64,000 nt of DNA, from contig JAXRKN010000040.1 in NCBI GenBank assembly GCA_038502055.1, forward strand, positions 3,100,001 to 3,164,000, in the 5' to 3' direction. Under the pieces are notes generated by a model that was not told where the DNA came from, made no database searches, and saw only the letters and a program-made list of their open reading frames with translations. A program made the position numbers and the translations under genes. Positions 13,901-25,640 of this stretch are shown piece after piece. This DNA comes from Tanytarsus gracilentus. Its lineage: Eukaryota; Arthropoda; Insecta; Diptera; Chironomidae. Within the stretch, counting starts at the first letter, position 1. The number at the start of each line of letters is the position of its first letter.

Positions 13901-14344
13901 TTTAGTAGCTATCGATCAACACTCAAAGCTGCCATGTGGCGATCAGCGGGCGCAACTGATGAACGTGAAAGAATTGTCATTCCATTCTTTTCACTTCTCG
14001 TTAAAGATCTCTATTTTCTCAACGAGGGATGCTCTAACAAGTAAATTTGAGATTCACTTAAAATATTAATTTTAGTAATTTTTATTTTATTTTTTTAAAG
14101 ACTTCCAAATGGACACATCAACTTTGAGAAATTCTGGCAAGTTGCTAAACAAATAACGGAATTCATGGCGTGGAAGCAAGTAACATGTCCGTTTGAGAAG
14201 AACGAGAAAGTCATCCATTATCTTCAAACCACATCAGTCCTTGATGAGTTCAGTCTCGCTTTGGCCTCATTTGAATGCGAAGCACCCGAAAACAATCATG
14301 AGAAAGATCATTTTAAATTTCTCAAAAATGAAGTTCATAAATAG
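10962..14344 (+). CDS. RASGEF1: RASGEF1-type Ras/Rap guanine nucleotide exchange factor
   Basis: Eight coding exons: 10962-11897, 12402-12461, 12527-12586, 12673-12879, 12939-13562, 13630-13773, 13838-14040, 14101-14344. Phases all agree and give 825 residues. The ATG follows a 5' UTR with an in-frame TAA, so the start is well placed. Residues 1-312 are a Ser/Thr-rich region I do not recognise. Exon 4 encodes a RasGEF_N (REM) domain with the RASGEF1 signature LEALIQHMLPTNDYYPDR. Exons 5-8 encode the Cdc25-type catalytic domain, including the NFNSLMAIIAGLNMSPISRL helical-hairpin region and a conserved C-terminal block (GHINFEKFWQVAKQI). The family activates Ras/Rap-class GTPases by promoting GDP release; RASGEF1 proteins favour Rap2. 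The long N-terminal region is an addition relative to vertebrate members. Probable fly counterpart: CG7369. Confidence 0.9.
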
Positions 14345-14547
14345 ACAAAAGCTATTTTACGAGGGCGTAAATATTTTGCCTACGCTCATCTTAATCATAA
14401 GATTGACACTACAAGTATTATTTTTCAATGTGATGGAATAATTTGCTTTCTCTTACATATTTATTTTAATCCTCTATCCTCGTGTAATTTAGTGAATGTT
14501 TTTTGAAACACTACATTGACAAAGAGTCAAATCGGTATCTCCACCGA

Positions 14548-14553
14548 AATAAA
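14548..14553 (+). terminator. Poly(A) signal of RASGEF1
   Basis: AATAAA about 200 bases after the RASGEF1 stop codon, in AT-rich 3' UTR. Confidence 0.5.
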
Positions 14554-15405
14554 AGCGTGAAAAAATATTAAATTGTTTGCTATTTATCCTTTTAATGCTT
14601 ACCTTAGTATCAGCAACAAATCATTAATGACAATGTCAATTTTCTGTTCCGTAATAAAAAATGAAAAAACCCAAAAACTTACTATCTTCAGTTTCATGAA
14701 GATATAAAATTTAAAACTTGAAGCTTGTCACTAAAAAAATTAACATGAATCGAATGAAGAATATTAAGAGATGAAATTGGTCAAGTTTATTAAATCTAGT
14801 CAGTAAAATAATATGCTGAAAAATTAATAAATTATAGTAGCTAAGGAGTAATTTTGAAACAATATTTTTTCACGAAACATTTAGTTTTTGTAAGAGAATT
14901 GAATTAAACATTTAAAATTTATAAACCATTCAGAATTCAATTTATTAACAGTTTAAAGTGCATAGATAACTTAACGTTCTCATTCCAAGTAAACAGCATC
15001 TCTCTTTATCAGATCAAAGTTTAAACATTTTAGAAAGTATTAATATATACACTGATAGTTATGTTGATAGCTATATACTTATGTACATAACTATTTACAT
15101 AACTAAACAACATTAGTAATATATACAATCTACTTTATTAATGAAATCTGAAAAACTTATCAAACATAAAGATGAAAATCTCAGTCAAATGTTGAATTTT
15201 TTTGAAATTCATCTAAAATATTAAGTAAATGATTGCCAAAATAAATAATAGATTTTAATTATCAACTTTATTATTAGCAGAACCTTTCTTTAAAAATTAT
15301 CAAAAAAATTTGTGTAAAAAAATAAAAAATAACTGGAAATCACTGAATGAGTTACACATATACATACTAGAGTTTTTAAGTCTTTAAAATTCTTTACAGT
15401 CATTT
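14554..15405. other. Convergent intergenic region
   Basis: Lies between the 3' ends of RASGEF1 (+) and the XK-related gene (-). No ORF of interest. A TTTATT at 15267-15272 (AATAAA on the minus strand) is a reasonable poly(A) signal for the XK-related gene, 134 bases past its stop. Confidence 0.5.
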
Positions 15406-16677
15406 TCAAAGTTCAGTCACGAGATCTTTTCGGCTTAATATATTAGGATGAAGATAAGTATAATATAGGATCATAGCGCTGATGCCGAAAATAAATGAAA
15501 CAACTGGTACAATACTGAAAAAATATACAACCCATAAAGTCAATGCTGAATAATTCACGAAAATGCCGATAAAAATCAAATTTTGCAGTCCAGTGAGGCA
15601 GTAAAAGAATAAATATCGTGAAAAAGTGGTTTTCGTTTCTTTTGGCAGTATGTAAGTGAAGACAAAGACCACTCCAAAAATCATTGAAAACATAAAACTA
15701 TGAAAACTCGTGTAGGAGCAAAATTTTGATCGATCAAATAAAAATACCCATAAGGTCATTAACAGCGCATGAAAAGCAATTGAAATTATTGCAAATTGTG
15801 GAAAAACTGACGTGAGAAGCACGATCGAAAAGACACGAGCAAATGTTACAAGAAAGTGCCAAATCCATAGCACACACAAGCCGGCTAAACTTAATTGTCT
15901 TTTATTTGGTTGACTTAATCTGACGCACCTCTGGTAGGCAGCTAATGACCAAGCAAATCCTCCAAAAGCACTTGAAAGCGATAAAACTTGTGCGATTGTT
16001 GGAGAGAGTCCAGAACTTATTATTGCAGTCATGTGAATAATTTTATGAGGGCAACTATCAAGAAAGCATTCAATTATCCTTATAAGTGCAACATCGCTCT
16101 CCTCCAACACCATTAATTTATAGTAGAGTCTTTGTTTTTCTTCGTCCTTGTTTTTTTCAGCACGCAAGTATTTAATTTGATAGATGAGTGATTGCATGAA
16201 ACTAAAAAGATTTTTTACATTAAAAACTATAATTGAAAATTTAATTTTTCTTACCGTAAAGTATAAGGAAAAATTAAGACAAAGCAAATTATTGACCACA
16301 TTCCCTTCTTTGTAGTCTCGAGTTTCGAATCCTCATAGTGGCTAAAATAATTGAAAAAATTGAATACTTTTTTGATGAAAATTAATTTTAACTTACAATG
16401 TAACAGACAATGCAATTGAAATCATGGCAGGTATCAAAATAAAGCACAGCGTCAATTTAAAAAAAATCAACTCGCCTTTACTATAATACTCCAGTGCTAG
16501 GTATGAGTTGAAAAGAACAGTGAATAATCTGAAGCAAATTGACACGACATTGCAAAAGACATCCAATTTAGTAATACGAAAATCAAGCTTTTCACTCAAT
16601 ACAACATCTTTCATAGCACTAATAACTCTTGAGGATGTCTCTTCATTTAATATTCCCATTTCAGTTGAATCAACCAT
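15406..16677 (-). CDS. XK-related (XKR) multi-pass membrane protein
   Basis: Three exons on the minus strand, 16677-16397, 16341-16255 and 16201-15406, joined in phases 2 and 2, give 387 residues, typical for the XKR family. About eight to ten hydrophobic segments are spread over the length. The central block (LRAEKNKDEEKQRLYYKLM, then EESDVALIRIIECFLDSCP) is the conserved XK/XKR cytoplasmic-to-membrane signature. SLAAYQRCVRLS and the Trp-rich helix after it also fit. XKR proteins act at the plasma membrane; vertebrate XKR8/4/9 and worm CED-8 scramble phospholipids in apoptosis, while other members pair with partner proteins. No caspase site is obvious in the short C-tail (LSRKDLVTEL). The start ATG at 16677 precedes an acidic N-terminus; no upstream coding exon is evident. 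Confidence 0.85.
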
Positions 16678-19613
16678 AGTCGGAGGAAGTAAAAGTGTTC
16701 AATTAATTTCTTTTAGAGAATCATTTCTTTTTTACACAAAGCGTCTTAAATAAAAACTAGTCATAAAGATTTTGATTATCTTTGCTATTTGATATCCACA
16801 CGTGCTTCAATACAAATCAAACTAAACATTAATTAATTTTATTTGAAGGTTTTTTATTCTTTATTTACATATATGCGCGAAATATTTGTGATCAAACAAA
16901 AATATTTTTGTATAATTTTTCCGGTTTAACGTTATGTTGGAGCATAAACTTCAAAATATTAAAAAATTTCTCCACACTTTGCGATGCGCCACCTGTTACA
17001 GAATAAAAATAAAAATATACAAGATAACTTTAAGCTTTTTTTTGCAAATACATAGTTTTATATAAAGCAATAAAATAAATGTTAAAAAGTTTTAAATTTG
17101 TTTCTTTTACTCATTGTTCTACTAAAATTAAATAAATTCTAATAACAATTTTAGAATTTTGGAGTCACACACGACATCCTTGGAAAGCTCTTCTTGGAAG
17201 TTCATTTTCTCTTTTTTCTTCTTTTCTGACTGCAGTAAAAACATTACACTCACATGACGTTAATTTCACACATTTCCGACTCGTCTCTTCAGTCGACGAT
17301 ACACTTTTCAACAGAGAAGAGAAAACGTGTCTCAAAGGAATCATACACAATGAAATAGATCTATAAAAAAAGAAATTGTTTTCTATAATAAAAGTAGCTC
17401 TGTTCGCATGTATAAGGGTCAACTTATATTAGGCACAATAGAATATTTAAATAAAAAGTCGCACAGGAGCTTGTTTTGAGAAATTATTGGTTTTTTGATC
17501 TTTAAAACTTAATGCTGATAATATAAAATCCGCATTGAAGAGAAAGCGGAAACTCATTAGGATCTTAAAATGTGAATCGAATTGATTTTGAAAGAAAATT
17601 AAAATAGTCATTAATTTTAATGAGCTTAATGAGCAGAAAGTGATCAATTTTCAGTTAAAAATCACAAATATTTTTGTGAAGGTGAAAAATCTGAAAAGCA
17701 AAACTCGTGATAATTTTGCTGGCGGACTATAACATTTAGAAGAGCGCAAAAGAAGGTGTATTCTGGTTAATTCCCATAAAAAAGTGACAGAATAATATAA
17801 CACGAAAAAGTTTCTTACGTAATCTGACTGGTGAACAGAAATAATTTAGGGTAAGTTAAAGTCTTTCGTATGATACATTAAAAAAATTAGTTTTCAACTT
17901 CATTTCAAATTATTTTCGTTTGCTGACAAATTTTTGTCTTTATCAATTTTTTAAAGCTTTTTTTATTTCAAGTAAATTCAAGTTTTAATCTCAATAACTG
18001 TCACTTTTTCTAACTTTTATCGAAAGACACTTCTGAAAATGAAATTACTTAAAAAAGTACTTTTATCAAATAATAGAAAAATAGTTGAAAACTTTTAGTT
18101 TTCCATCTTTTGAAATATTTTCGAGTGACAAGAAAACTAAGTTTACATGACCTAGTTAGAGACTTTTATCAATAAGAAAAGAATGCAAAAGCTCTTAACC
18201 TGACTGAATTGAATATTCAATAGTTCCTTGGCATTCATTGGCAATAGCCTTATAAATTTGTCTAGCTCAAGATGAGTAAAACCGCAAAAAAATGTACATT
18301 CTGTCTGGCTGTATGACGCCATTACCTAAAAGAAAAATTCATTTCCGTTGAATTTAATATAGAGAGAAGCAATACGAAAAAAGGAAAATCAGAAATCCGC
18401 AATATCATTTGGGGATTCGTTTTAAGCTTGCAGCAACAACTTTTCTATTTTATTCAATTTTGCTAATAAATCTCGGTTGCTACAATAGCATCCTTATGTG
18501 TTAGGCATTATAGAAGTTTTTCGTTATAAGATTTTCCTAATCTGAGAACTTATTTTTTTGATGCCCGAAAATCCAAGCGCATCATTTGAAGTTCCTAGCT
18601 TTGCCAGATTTGTGAATTTTTTATGTATCGAACCGTAATCGTGAACTCTAAAAATTACCGTCTAGATAGAAAATTTTTTTTTATAATAATTTGAAATGTT
18701 AAAAGATATTTTCCCACATGCTTTTTCAGAACTTCGGAGAGCAATTTCTGTTCAAGCTTAGCGCTAAATTTCCCAGTGTAAGCAGCTAAAATGTTTTCTA
18801 ATAAATTTTGTTCCATTTAAAAAGCCAATGACTCGTAAAAATGTGTGATGGAAATGATATTTTCTCTATGTACATAAAGATGAGAAAAAAATTAATCACT
18901 TTGTTGTGAGAGAAACTAGTAATGTCAAATTTCATCATCTCGTAATTTTTTTCACTTTTCTCTCACTCTCATAGATGCTTCATCGCTGCATCCCTTCCGT
19001 GCTAAAAATAAAATTAAGCTAATTTGCCAAAAAAAATGTCTGTTGACAAACAAGAATTTTTTTCTTCTCTTTCGTATGAATATAAAAAAAGTCATAGCAC
19101 TGCCGATGATGAAATGAAAATCTCGCTCTCCCAGTAGTGCTATTAGGAACATATGACAATGAGAGAAACCACTTTTCGCATTTTTTAAAAATAAATTTTC
19201 ACACTATTGCACTCGGGATACAAACAAAATTGCTTAGTTAAATTTCGATAGAACAGCCGTGAAATATTTTTGCGGTGTCTAAATTTAACTTTTATTGTAA
19301 TGCGTGATTTTTCGTGTAACTTGCAAAACATGGTAGCGCTAAAATGCTCAATTTCCATCTGTTTGTCTCACATAAATTTCCCGGGAGTATTGCTATATGA
19401 GAAATGACGATGAAAATAATTTTTTGTCTAAAATTTTAAATTTTGCCACTTTTTTAAATGATTCATTAAAAGTTTTCTCTTTATTTTTAGAGAATATTGC
19501 AATACCTTTTTTTAGAATTACTTTTGCGTTTACTGTGTCCGACTTTATTGTTTTAAAATTTATCTAGTTGGTGTTTTTAAATATTTATTTTTTAATCAAA
19601 TTTTTTTATGAAC
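16678..19613. other. Intergenic, no gene recognised
   Basis: 5' flank of the XK-related gene and left flank of the foldback transposon. Short ORFs on either strand (up to 85 codons, e.g. near 17165-17422) lack similarity, splice context or codon character. AT-rich simple sequence only. Confidence 0.5.
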
Positions 19614-19622
19614 AGCAAAACT
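19614..19622 (+). repeat. Left target-site duplication of foldback element
   Basis: AGCAAAACT, repeated exactly at 20813-20821 on the other side of the element. Nine bases is the length made by Foldback and other Mutator-superfamily elements. Confidence 0.85.
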
Positions 19623-20032
19623 ACCCGCGTCGATTTAACATAAAACTGACGACAACATAAAACTGACGCAAATCTGACGAAAAACTGACGCAAAACCGTC
19701 GACAAGAGAAAAAGTGACGACACGAAATTCTTAACACAAAACTGACGGAAAACTGTCGACAAGAGAAAAAGTGACGACAGGAAAATATTTAAAAATAAAG
19801 TGGCGAAAAACCGTCGACAAGAGAAAGTGACGACAGGAAAATATTAAAAAATAAAGTGACGCAAAACTGTCGACAAGAGGGTTGTAGGTCGTCCATCCGG
19901 CAGAAAATTCATGAAAATTTCATGAAGAATTGTGTGGGAAATACTGTCAATTTGAACTTTCCATGGAATTTTCCCTAGAATTTATTAGGGTGGGCGCTTG
20001 TAATAAATGGGTGGGAAGAGGTTAAAATTGAT

Positions 20033-20210
20033 GATGGTTTCTTTTTGTAAAAGGGATAAATGAGTGGGAAGAGGTTAAAATTGTTGATGGTTTCTTTTTG
20101 TAAAAGGGATAAATGAGTGGGAAGAGGTTAAAATTGTTGATGGTTTCTTTTTGTAAAAGGGATAAATGAGTGGGAAGAGGTTAAAATTATTGATGGATTC
20201 TTTTCAGTCT
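20033..20210 (+). repeat. 53-bp tandem repeats, inner left arm
   Basis: GATGGTTTC-type units start at 20033, 20086, 20139 and 20192, an exact 53-base step. Mirror units follow in the right arm (about 20218-20400). Confidence 0.85.
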
Positions 20211-20516
20211 GATCAATTTTAATCTCTTCCCACTCATTTATCCCTTTTACAAAAAGAATCCATCATCAATTTTAACCTCTTCCCACTCATTTATCCCTTT
20301 TACAAAAAGAAACCATCATCAATTTTAACCTCTTCCACTCATTTATCCCTTTTACAAAAAGAAACCATCATCAATTTTAACCTCTTCCCACCCATTTATT
20401 ACAAGCGCCCATCCTAATAACTTCTATGGAAAATTCCATGGAAAGTTCAAATTGACAGTATTTTCCACACAATTTTTCATGAATTTTCTGCCGGATGGAC
20501 GACCTACAACCTTCTT

Positions 20517-20750
20517 GTCGACGGTTTTTCGCCATTTTATTTTTAAATATTTTGCTGTCGTCACTTTTTCTCTTGTCGACGGTTTTGCGTCACTTTATTT
20601 TTAAATATTTTCCTGTCGTCAGTTTTTTCTCTTGTCGACGGTTTTTCGCCATTTTATTTTTAAATATTTTGCTGTCGTCACTTTTTCTCTTGTCGACGGT
20701 TTTGCGTCAGTATATCGTCAGTTTTGTGTTAAGAATTTTCATGTCGTCAG
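20517..20750 (+). repeat. 58-59-bp tandem repeats, outer right arm
   Basis: GTCGACGG starts at 20517, 20575, 20634 and 20692 (steps 58, 59, 58). Units alternate small variants (GCCATTTTA versus GTCACTTTA). The inverted copies are at about 19680-19880. Confidence 0.8.
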
Positions 20751-20812
20751 TTTTTCGTCAGATTTGCGTCAGTTTTATGTTGTCGTCAGTTTTATGTTAA
20801 ATCGACGCGGGT

Positions 20813-20821
20813 AGCAAAACT
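20813..20821 (+). repeat. Right target-site duplication of foldback element
   Basis: AGCAAAACT, identical to 19614-19622. Confidence 0.85.
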
Positions 20822-23800
20822 AGAATTTGTACATTTACATTCAGAGTGAATTATTTTCCCGCAGCATATCCTGCATTGGATTTTGATGTCGCAAAATCAT
20901 TAAAGATAAAAGAGTGAAGTTTTACAGCTCACACGTTATAACTTTGAAAGACATTTTAAAATATCTGACACATGTCACTTGTCAAGTCAAAATTAATGAT
21001 TATCCTAGTAAACATTTTCTTATTTTAGTCACTTTTAAATGTTTTTTTAAAGAATGTTATTTGCTAGAAAATCTATTAAAAAAGTTTCAAGAGTTTCCTT
21101 TAAAAAAAGTATAATAGCTTTCATTTTTAATCACTGATTGTTTGTAAACTTCCACCAGTATCAATATGAAAACGTATCGTATGTCCTCTGCGTACAGTTC
21201 AAAAAGTTTATTCTATAAAAATCGATATTGGAATGGACAAAATTGAAAAGCAACAACATAAAAAAATATGTCCAAGTTTTTGAGATCAAACAGCTCGCGA
21301 ACACAAAATTAAGCTGATGAGTACTTCCATGTTTCATTATATACACACTTAAAAATATTATTTCAAAACATCATTCAATAATTTGAGAGCAAACATTTTA
21401 AAAATTAAATGAAATTTATAATTAAATTATTCATCCACTAATGCTGTTACACTATCAAATTTTTTATGTTTTATAAAATCATTTCAATATAATTTTAGTT
21501 TTTTGACATTTTATTTATTTTCCCATGTAAATGTTGTAAATATTTTGTTCAGTAAACATGATACCAATATTATCAAAGAGAAAATAGAATTATTATTTAC
21601 GTGCTTTTCAAGCATCTCATCGTTCGTGTTAAACCCAAATTTATCATTTGACTGCCTCTAAGTATTATAAGTCAAGACAAATCCTCTCGAATAACGTATT
21701 GAACTGAAGGGAATATTATTTCCTCCTGTCTCACAACCTTACTAAGATTATCGAATAAAGTCATACATTCTATTATGCTTAATTATGATATACGATACAT
21801 ATTTTATATGTATGTATACCATTTTAGTATCAGATAGCTTTCATAAATACTTTTTTGCCTTAAAGCACGATTCCTATTGTCTCATGAGAATGCTTCAAAG
21901 ACCATTTTCTTAGCTTTTTGTATGAGGTCTTATAAAAACGAAAAAATAAATGCTTTTGTTGAAAAGTCTTCTTCAATAAACATATTGTTGCGCACGTTTT
22001 TCTCTTCTACTCTCTAAAGGCATATTCAAGAGTTAAAAAGAAAAGCAAAGTGGCAAAGATAGGAAAACGTCATGTATTTATCTGCATATTTTATTTAGAA
22101 AGTGAACCATTAAATTGCTAAACAGGGAAAATTGCTTCTGATTTCATTCCCTTAACATATCTAAGTCTCTTTTATAGTTTTTCTTTCACAAATGTTACAA
22201 ATATTGCGTTTTGTAAAAACAAGTTAATCATGCTTAGAACATAATGGACTTTTTGTGTTTTAAACCTCCCTTGAACATTGACATGAATACCAATTTTCTT
22301 CTCTAAAACTTTTGCTCCACACAATCCATCACTTTTTAATTTAAAATATATGTTATATCAAGCATTTTCTTGTCATGATAGATCATTGGTATTCAAGTGT
22401 GCAAATGTGCTTTTTTGAATGTAACCTTTACTTTAAATAGAAAATTTACCATAAAACTTTTCTCCTTACACTTCAAAAACCTTGAAAGTTATAGTTTTCA
22501 CGCGATATGCAATTTTAATAGAGTAAACTTAAAGAAGAGCATCATCAAATTTAATGAGGAAAACTTGAATAAAATAACAAACTGATTTGAATTTTTCTCC
22601 CATAAAGTTTGTAATTAAAACTTCCAATTCATTGCAAATTTCTCATAGTATGAATAAAAAATTTCAATAATCGAGAAACGCAATGAAAATTGATACATTT
22701 ATGAATTACGATTATTTTATTTGCATTTTGTATTTACCATGAAAACGTCAGAAAATTGTAAATTTTTTTAATCACATACAAGCTTAGTTATATTTTGCAT
22801 TAATCAATCAGCAAATCGTTGATTTCAATTTTAATATTATAGTACTTCATTGTAACGTTATGTTATATTCCTATTGTCTATTGTTTGCACATGCACAATT
22901 TAGATTAAATTCTCCAATAAATTTTGATATTTTTCTGCTTTCAAACATTTTTCAATAAAAATTTTTAAAATGTTTCTACTAAGCCTTTTAGTATAAAATA
23001 CAGACTTTCAAAGAATTTTTATAAGCCTATAATAATGCTAAAGAAAAGGGGAAAATTTCAGAACTCAACCTTTTTCACTAAGAGTAATGTTTTATGTATG
23101 CTCATGTAAAATTGTATATCTTTATAAAAATTTAAATCAAGACGAAGAAAGGAGCAACAGCAAGAAAGGTAATGAAAAGTCACCTTCTATTAATATCATC
23201 GTTTCACTAAGGCTGATAACTTTAAATTATTCGGAGCGTTCTCGAGATATTTCCACACGTTCGTTCCAGATTTTTGGGAGGTGTAAAAATTTCAACACCT
23301 TACAGTATTTTTTATTTTAAGAAGCTTTTCTTTTTCTTTTGAATTTAATAAATAAATGTCTCAACCAATATTTTTGCACTTAAGATTTAAATACGCAATG
23401 AATCATGAATTTTGTTCGTTACGTCCAAGCGAATAATTAAAATAATTTTGGGTCTCTTAATTTGTGATGAGAAATTTATGGCGTTTGAAAGAGACTATAA
23501 TATTCACTTTTGCCATCAAAATAACATAGTTTTGCATGTTTGCTTCTCGGTTTTAAAAGAAAATAATTAATTGCAGAGCAGAGGGTGTGTGATTTTATCT
23601 AGGGTTGAAAACTTTAAATAAATTTCCATGATTTTATAAATATTGTAAATATTAAATTTATTTCGAACTTTGGCGATTTAAAAATAATTAAAATTCTTAC
23701 TAAAGTGACAAATTTATTTAATAAATACTAATTAATTATATTTTGGCTTTAGCACTATGTCATCTTTTTAGGTAACGAAGCTTTGCGTAGTTAAAATTAA

Positions 23801-25562
23801 TATTAATTATTTGCCGCTGCGCAAATTCTAACATCTGCTTTAAGAAATTTACAATTCAATTTATTTTAATGTTAAGGTTTTTTATATTTAGTTTTTAGAA
23901 TCAATTTTAAAGTGGATTTTCATTTTGTTTTGCATGAAAATTTGAAAAAATTTCAACTAGGTGATTATGAAATTGCACTCGGATTTGCACTTAATTCATA
24001 AACATGCTTATATTCGTGTGGCATGAAGCAGCAGATTGCATTAAAACATTTTCACATTGTAGCAGTACAAGTTATTTTGCACATAATTTTCCCAGTAAGG
24101 ATAAACAGTTATTATAACCATTCGGTTTCCATTGTGCATGATGAAATTTTCGTGTCATGGTCTAAAATAATAAACCTAAACTTCATGCATTCATTAAATT
24201 AATTATAATTTTTTAAATATTTCTCCTCCAAGTGCTATAGTAAGGCATTTACGCGGTCTTTTTTGCTTCTCCTTTTATTGATTTTTCTTTTGTTTCACTT
24301 TCTCATGGTCGTCAGCAAAAAAGCGTTTCTTTAAGTAATTTCAATGGTGCAACAAATAGGTTTATTTATTTTTTTTTAAAAAAGCACAAAAGTTTTTGCA
24401 AAGATAAACATTTTAAAAAACAATTTGTTCAGGAATTTTGTTTCGATGATTTGCTAAATTATCAGTTTAAAGTCAATTTTAATAAATTGAGCAATAAGTG
24501 CTATCAACAGGTCTTATCATTAAAAATAATCATCAGGGAACTAATAAATTTTTCAGCAAAATTATAAAGTCAAAAAATTTACCATTAAATCATTATCAGT
24601 CTAACAAGCCTGTGGGAAAATAATCAAAAATGTTGAGAAACAATTACAAGGAAGACGAAAATTTCATGAATAAATCATAATATTGTTTCTTACTCCCTTC
24701 TCATTTTCTAAAGTTGTGTGAATAAAAATCAAAAATCATTAATCTCTTGAAGCAAGCTTTCAGTAAAAACAGACAAAGAAAAATCAATCGTGAATAATTT
24801 TCCATAACATAGCGCAAACTCCTCATACTTTTTGTTTTTAATAAAAGAATAATATTTTTATTATGTAAATAAGGAGCATCTCGGTGCGTGACGATTACAG
24901 CTAAATTCTCGTGTTCACTTTTTATTTATTAAATTGGATATAAAATAAATATAAAAAAATAATTCTTTTGAGACCTAATAAAGAATATTTTTAAATTCAA
25001 AAACAATAGAGAGCGGAGCTAAAATTGAAATAAATTATTCATGGAAATTGTATGCAAACGAGAGGAAAATGTTGGAAAGTTAAGAGTTTTTGTGAATCTT
25101 TTTTCTTCTTTATCCGACTTAACTTCAAACTTTTTATGCATCGCAAGTTACAATTACCTATAAAATATAGATTTGGCATAAAAATTAAATTTGCTTCCAT
25201 CAAATTTTAAAGTCTCTGATTAATTGGAATATAAATTTAAAATTAAAGTACTTTTGTCATATTAAAAAATTAAAAAAGTTTTAAAAAGGACAAAAATAAT
25301 TATTTTTTATCTTTTATTGCACAAAACCCTTGTGGTTTTGCTAAAATTCTGACTCAACGTTTATATTATTTTTATTTTGTGTGAAGAAGCGTGAGTGTAA
25401 TAAAAAAAACTAAATTAGGAAAAGTTCTTGACTGTAAAATATCTTAAATTGTATTCACTCATCATTTTGACCTTATTTGAAAGAAAGTACGCAAGACAGA
25501 ATAGTCTTGAGGTTTGATAATAAAATATTATCTCTCATTCTCTCAACATTCTTCCATTTCAG
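20822..25562. other. Intergenic / upstream region of first channel gene
   Basis: No coding exon recognised; ORFs up to 77 codons look random. The first coding exon of the channel copy begins after an acceptor at 25561-25562, so one or more non-coding 5' exons of that gene probably lie here, but I could not place them. Confidence 0.45.
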
Positions 25563-25574
25563 ATGGCTTTATAA
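25563..25574 (+). promoter_or_regulatory. Minimal upstream ORF in 5' UTR of channel copy A
   Basis: Directly after the acceptor TTCCATTTCAG the exon opens with ATG GCT TTA TAA, a three-codon uORF 66 bases upstream of the main ATG at 25641. It could lower translation of the main ORF. Confidence 0.4.
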
Positions 25575-25640
25575 GAAATTTCACATTCAACACACGACTC
25601 ATCGATTTTCCATTACTTACAAACTGCACTCGTAAAATCA

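Larger units (their letters stand above)
19623..20812. mobile_element. Foldback (FB-like, MULE-type) non-autonomous transposon
   Basis: A 1,190-bp element made almost wholly of two inverted arms of about 590 bp. It begins ACCCGCGTCGATTTAACATA and ends with the reverse complement. From the outside in, each arm has a tip with several short TGACG-containing repeats, then about three 58-59-bp subrepeats (containing GTCGAC), a unique spacer, and about four 53-bp tandem repeats next to a tiny centre at about 20208-20216. No transposase ORF is present; the 101-codon ORF inside the right arm is repeat-derived. Long, internally repetitive inverted arms with a 9-bp target duplication match Drosophila FB elements. 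The perfect flanking duplication and good arm match suggest a fairly recent insertion. Confidence 0.88.

Noticed and set aside
20495..20814. ORFs of 101 and 60 codons inside the first transposon
   Set aside because: They lie wholly in the 58-59-bp subrepeats and translate to repeated FAILFLNILL-type blocks; no transposase motif.
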